This document shows, in pieces, positions 60,014 through 64,000 of a DNA stretch of 64,000 bases (positions are counted from its first letter, which is position 1; each line of letters starts with the position of its first letter). The notes under the pieces are model-generated. The model was given only the letters and a program-made list of their open reading frames with translations. It was not told the DNA's origin and made no database searches. A program made the translations under genes and the position numbers. The stretch is taken from assembly GCA_951394045.1 (NCBI GenBank), contig OX595985.1:558001-622000 (forward strand), written 5' to 3'. This DNA comes from Nitzschia sp. DOCU1 (Eukaryota > Bacillariophyta > Bacillariophyceae > Bacillariales > Bacillariaceae).

Positions 60014-60604
60014 TGATCCATATCGGTCGCACCGCACCAGCTCTCTCCTTTGTGCGAAGAGGCGTCAAACAGATCATGAACGAGATGAGATATGTGCAAC
60101 TGTCCACAGATGTCTCTCTCAATCGCCTTATCAGCGTCATCATCGCAGCGGCAAGATATCGATGAGTGCGAACGAACTTTTTTTGCGACTGCCGACCAAA
60201 TTAGTCCATTGAGTCATCTTCGGGACTAAATGGACCAAACATGCTGGTACCAGGTATGGTCTGTGGCTCTCCATCAGAGATTCGCTCCCTTGCAAAAGGG
60301 CAAAACACGCACGACGAGAGAGAAGTAAAGTGTGGTGGCGACCACGCCGATCGCAACGCAACAACAGACTTCTGCTTTTCCCCCGATGGGAAGCGGCAGT
60401 CAAAGCTTGACATCTGAGGAGGGTGGAAGATAATAAAGGAAACAAAACGTAGCGACGGGAACACCATGAGTGTTTTTGAAGGCGAAGTCCGAAACGCAAA
60501 CGTCCTTCTTATTTCAAACTCAAATGCTGCCCAGCCGTATCAATAAACTAACATTACAGCAGTAGCGAAGGCCTCGAGATTGGCTTCCTTAATTTGTTCC
60601 TGCC
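60014..60604. other. Divergent intergenic region
   Basis: About 590 bases between the glycosyltransferase and the second RING gene. Minus-strand ORFs here have no domain. Both promoters should lie in this stretch. Confidence 0.4.
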
Positions 60605-62045
60605 ATGGGGGCAGGCAACGGCATTACCCCATTGGATTTCTTTATCATTTGCTCATTTTCCTGCTTGTTCGTCTTTATGTGAGTTGCATGAAAGGATGGG
60701 TGAAATCCTGTTCTTGCAATGACTAACGCGGAAAAATAAACTGCTGTTCTTGCCTGTGCCTGTCTTTAGACTTGTCGTGAGATGCTGTCGGAAACGTAGA
60801 CGAGAACAAGAAAGACTTCCGGTGTGGAGTATGCCAATCCATGATGGACTCGCCTTGACCACGACCGCCGCTCTCATGACGGGACCGGGGCGAGGTATCG
60901 TTGGAGAACGAATGCTGCATCCAGCGTTTGGTGCTGTGAACCGAGAAATCAGAGCGGAGGGCGATACGGGGAATCCGTCCGTGAACTTGCAGGATTGGAA
61001 TGAATGGCGATGGATCCTTCAACTCGGGCCTCATTTATTAGCAGCAGCCGCACACCAAAACCACTTGCATGCCATGTCATCGGTCAATGGCGACCGACCT
61101 GACTCGCAACGATTCCTAGAACAAACAAAGCAGAGGCGGCAAGACTACGTGCATCAAGCTCTTATCCACAAGACGGTCAAAGTAGTGGATGACGCTTGCA
61201 ATATGGATCAAGCTTTGCCTTCAGTGGAAGAAAAATCGGATCTGATAGTCCCTACCCGTGTAGAAACGTCGAGTGGCGGTCAATCGGGGGATGTAGAAAA
61301 TGACTTATGCGAAGATGATGAATATCACAGTTGCGCGATCTGCCTAAAGCACTACGTCGCCAACGATCGAATATGCTGGTCTAGAAATCCTGAATGCTCC
61401 CACCACTTCCATTGTGATTGCGTGGAGCTCTGGCTGCTACGAAATGACCACTGCCCGTTCTGTCGAAAGCCGTACGTGTACCTGGGAGGAACGGACGAGG
61501 CCAACGAGGAGGCAGATGACAACGACAACCCTCCACCTCGACGTGTGCGGCCACTCCGTGCCGACGAAATGGAGAATTTGGAACGAGGTGTAGACCGCTC
61601 ATATTCACCAAGAGGGGAAAACGATTTGATCTACGATGCCGAGTTTGTGGACATGATGGCTAGCATTGAGCGGCTCTACCGGCGTGCCCACAATCGACTC
61701 TTCATGGAACCTACCTTTGGGGCGGGACTGCAGATGACGGGGCCACACGGCGATCAATCCGGTCACTCAAGGACGATCCGCAGCACCAACGACTTACCAG
61801 TCTTGACCAGTTCTCCTTCTTTGACGCGGCAGGAACCGTCTAGGTTATCCTCTAACGAGTCAGCGGCTGACGATGGGACGCCAGCCAGTGCTTTAGACCT
61901 ACCCTCAGGAGGTCAGCACGACAATAATGAAAGCCATGCGCCATCCACCGACGGTGCATCTCAAAGATTTTGGGACAGTGACGACCGAGACGCCCGAGAG
62001 GACAGTGATAACAACGCATCCGGTCCTCCTATCAGCGAAGAATGA
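60605..62045 (+). CDS. Membrane-anchored RING-H2 protein, paralogue of the 56899 gene (two exons)
   Basis: Exons 60605-60678 and 60770-62045 join in phase 2 to 449 residues. The short first exon codes most of a transmembrane helix (DFFIICSFSCLFVF), completed by ILVVRCC from exon 2 and followed by RKRRREQE. A C3H2C3 RING lies near residue 220: CAICLKHYVANDRICW ... CSHHFH ... CVELW ... CPFC. The C-terminus is acidic and Ser/Asp-rich. The same phase-2 intron inside the membrane helix occurs in the gene at 56899, as does the unusual (D/N)(K/R)ICWS(N/R)NP segment within the RING, so the two are duplicates. Ubiquitin ligase function is inferred from the RING. Confidence 0.85.
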
Positions 62046-62777
62046 AGAATGTGATTTCCTTGCCTTGATGATGCGCTTACCGCATTATCTACGTCTCTTA
62101 ATTGTGATTTGGCAAATCTTCTAAAGTAGTATGCACGTTGCATAGCCTGAAATGAAGTCGAATCGACCATCACCGTGCATAATCCCTAGTAGTGTATCGG
62201 TGTAACTTCTGGCTCTAGCTAGAGAGAGGTCGACTCTCAAAGATGACTGCAACCCCGCCGAGAGATCGACTGACCTTGATACTCAGCGCCACTATATTAC
62301 GAGCTACTGGTCGTGTGCTACTAGCGCCCGCCCTTCTTATTACTTGCATTGGAGCTGCTGCTGGCTGCTGGTCATACTAGCTCATTGTTACTAGTATGGT
62401 GGTAGCTACGACAGTAGTCTTGTTATGATAGTACTGTAGCTAGGTAGTACTCGAACTCATTCTTCTTGTGGTGGCCAAAGACACAGTATGGTGTTTCAAA
62501 TGGGCAGAATGCTCCCCCCTAATTGCACTGAATTTCTCCCCCTTCCCCCTTCTTTTTTCGGCCGGCCAGGAACACTACTAGAAAATTGCCAGATGATGGG
62601 AGAGGAGGGCCAAAAGGCGAGATAGGTGTGATAGTGAAGGTGAACCGCGGTATCGGTTTTATTAAATCGCCACACCCAACGAAGCCTGCTGCTTCTTGAC
62701 CTCCGCCACCCCCATCGCTAATTGTGACGGCTACTTGCGGTGTGGCCTGGGTGGAATTTGCTGGAGTGCCTCCAGCA
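62046..62777. other. Intergenic with CTAG-rich sequence
   Basis: About 730 bases. Between 62150 and 62460, short CTAG/TACTAG words are frequent (GCTAGCTAG-type), and similar words recur at 63908-63940 downstream of the next gene. No gene is seen. Confidence 0.4.
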
Positions 62778-63836
62778 ATGATGTTGAACAGACGTCAACT
62801 TAATTCCCCTCCGAGCGGCCGCAACAGCGCTCACTGCGACTGTCCGACCCTGCGCTTTTGGATTGGTCTTACATTACTTGTGATATACTCCTTGGTGGTG
62901 CCGGTCGTCCCTCTGGCATCCCCCTCGCCTTTCGCGCCGCGCCATGTTTGTTTAATGGACGGGTACACGGCCGTGAGAGGCCCCTACCTTTCTGCCTTGT
63001 TGGATCAATTGGTGGAACAAGCAGGGCATCGCGGTCTGGACGATGACAATTTTACAATGCTATTCTGTTGTTACTATGATAACAATCAACAGGATTCGAG
63101 TACACATGCACAAGAACATGTGAGGCAACTTCAGGCCGACATGGGAATTGCAGACTGCCACATTCTGCAGTTGCAAGAGTACAACCCGGTGACGTTGGAG
63201 AAACGTTTGGAGAAAATGCGACCCTCTATGATATGGGTCGCTGGTGACAATCCCTTTACCTTGCGGTATCGAATGAGGACTAGTGGGTTGGATCGATGGA
63301 TTACTCGCCATTGTGCTGGCAGCTCCATGGGAACTCAATGCGTCTTTGTTGGAGAAGGGGCAGGAGCAATCTGTGCCGGGGCATCATTGCAAATAGCCAA
63401 ATCAGTGGGGCGAAACTATGATCCTCGTGTGGCACCCGAGCCGCAGTTCTTTGGGCTAGGCTTGATAGGATTGGATCGAACGGTCGCATTTGCAGATGGA
63501 TCCACCAACAAAGACAAGGTGTTGGAACTACAGGACTGCCATTCTGAGCTGGATTCATCCGAGCTTTTGATCCTAGAATGCGATCAAATTTATGTCTGGT
63601 CTCAGTCTTTGTCCCCCGTCGATGGAGCGACTTCGGTGGCTAGCTTTGTCTTTTTGCCTCTTCAGTTTGGGATGATGGAGAAAATGACGTCGCCGCAGCC
63701 CTTGCTCCCGCTCGTGGCGGATAGCGATACTCCCGGAGAAGGAGTTGCTTGCTACGGAGAGCCGTCGATCGACCCGTCGAGACAGTTACAACGTGATGGC
63801 GATTCCGACTGGCTGGACGACTACTCGGGGGTGTAG
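62778..63836 (+). CDS. Plastid-type S51/cyanophycinase-like protein lacking the catalytic serine
   Basis: The ATG at 62778 gives 352 residues; the frame upstream begins with GTG. A hydrophobic stretch (LTLLVIYSLVVPVV) and SPSPFAPRH form a signal peptide plus ASAFAP-type plastid motif. The body resembles peptidase S51 (dipeptidase E/cyanophycinase): MIWVAGDNPFTLRYRM corresponds to the family's W-x-x-GGN-(T/Q) segment, and CVFVGEGAGAICAG corresponds to the nucleophile elbow G-x-S-A-G. In this protein the nucleophile serine is replaced by glycine (GEGAG). It therefore may be a non-catalytic relative. Family enzymes cleave aspartyl dipeptides or cyanophycin. Confidence 0.7.
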   Translation: MMLNRRQLNSPPSGRNSAHCDCPTLRFWIGLTLLVIYSLVVPVVPLASPSPFAPRHVCLMDGYTAVRGPYLSALLDQLVEQAGHRGLDDDNFTMLFCCYYDNNQQDSSTHAQEHVRQLQADMGIADCHILQLQEYNPVTLEKRLEKMRPSMIWVAGDNPFTLRYRMRTSGLDRWITRHCAGSSMGTQCVFVGEGAGAICAGASLQIAKSVGRNYDPRVAPEPQFFGLGLIGLDRTVAFADGSTNKDKVLELQDCHSELDSSELLILECDQIYVWSQSLSPVDGATSVASFVFLPLQFGMMEKMTSPQPLLPLVADSDTPGEGVACYGEPSIDPSRQLQRDGDSDWLDDYSGV

Positions 63837-64000
63837 GAAATAATCGATAAGTTGATTGTTCTAGTTGCGTTGCAATGGAGTTTTTCGTGACGAGCAACAC
63901 AGCCGCCACTAGTACTAGTATTGAGTCGCTCGTACTAGCTATATTGCCGGGTTGCTAGTTTCGTCCCTTACTTCTTGCAGGAAAGTACCCACGCTACCGT

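Overview
The window is nuclear DNA of a photosynthetic stramenopile, most likely a diatom. Genes are compact, sit on both strands and carry short GT-AG introns. Several proteins start with a signal peptide followed by an ASAFAP-like plastid cleavage motif (SAFVA near 32.8 kb, SPFAP near 62.9 kb, GFVP near 1.2 kb). The Copia protease reads DSHADTC, as in diatom elements. The species cannot be named from the sequence alone. No rRNA, tRNA or CRISPR array was recognised.

Region by region: 0-15.8 kb is host DNA: a small RING-H2 protein, a plastid-type unknown, an ABCG half-transporter with a 16-nt micro-exon, a short-chain dehydrogenase, a minisatellite-coded repeat protein, a RING plus Cys-rich (CXC) protein with an apparent frameshift, an Mpv17-family protein, an esterase, a nuclear coiled-coil protein and an ARM-like protein. 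15.5-30.7 kb is a nested transposon locus. An R2-type LINE (minus strand) lies between two apparently identical 2,152-bp direct repeats of host sequence, and a 6.67-kb Copia element with identical LTRs and a 5-bp target duplication sits in the LINE 3' UTR. The repeats hold the end of the ARM-like gene and most of a flavin monooxygenase gene. One complete copy of each gene survives, the ARM gene on the left and the monooxygenase on the right. 31.8-40.2 kb is host DNA again: a plastid protein with a duplicated domain, an unknown, a long PPR protein and an NCKX-type Na/Ca exchanger with EF-hands.

41-56 kb is a compositionally different, apparently mobile island. It carries a Helitron-type Rep/helicase gene (HUH, YxxxY and Pif1-like helicase motifs, several exons), a B/A-type cyclin with its own intron, and three or four orphan proteins with nuclear-localisation-like tracts. 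About twenty copies of an imperfect dyad, TTCGTTA-N3-TAACGAA, are scattered through its introns and intergenic DNA. The divergent promoter between the cyclin and an orphan gene upstream of Rep/Hel contains five E2F-like sites (TTTGGCGC or TTTGGCGGGAAA) inside tandem repeats. The inference is a large Helitron-like element that times its expression to S phase and supplies a cyclin. This is the strongest candidate for an undescribed system here.

56.9-63.8 kb is host DNA: two related membrane RING-H2 ligases with the same phase-2 intron flank an exostosin-like glycosyltransferase, followed by a plastid-type S51-like protein that has lost its catalytic serine. Exon joins were worked out by hand from splice sites and reading-frame phase. 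No database search was possible.
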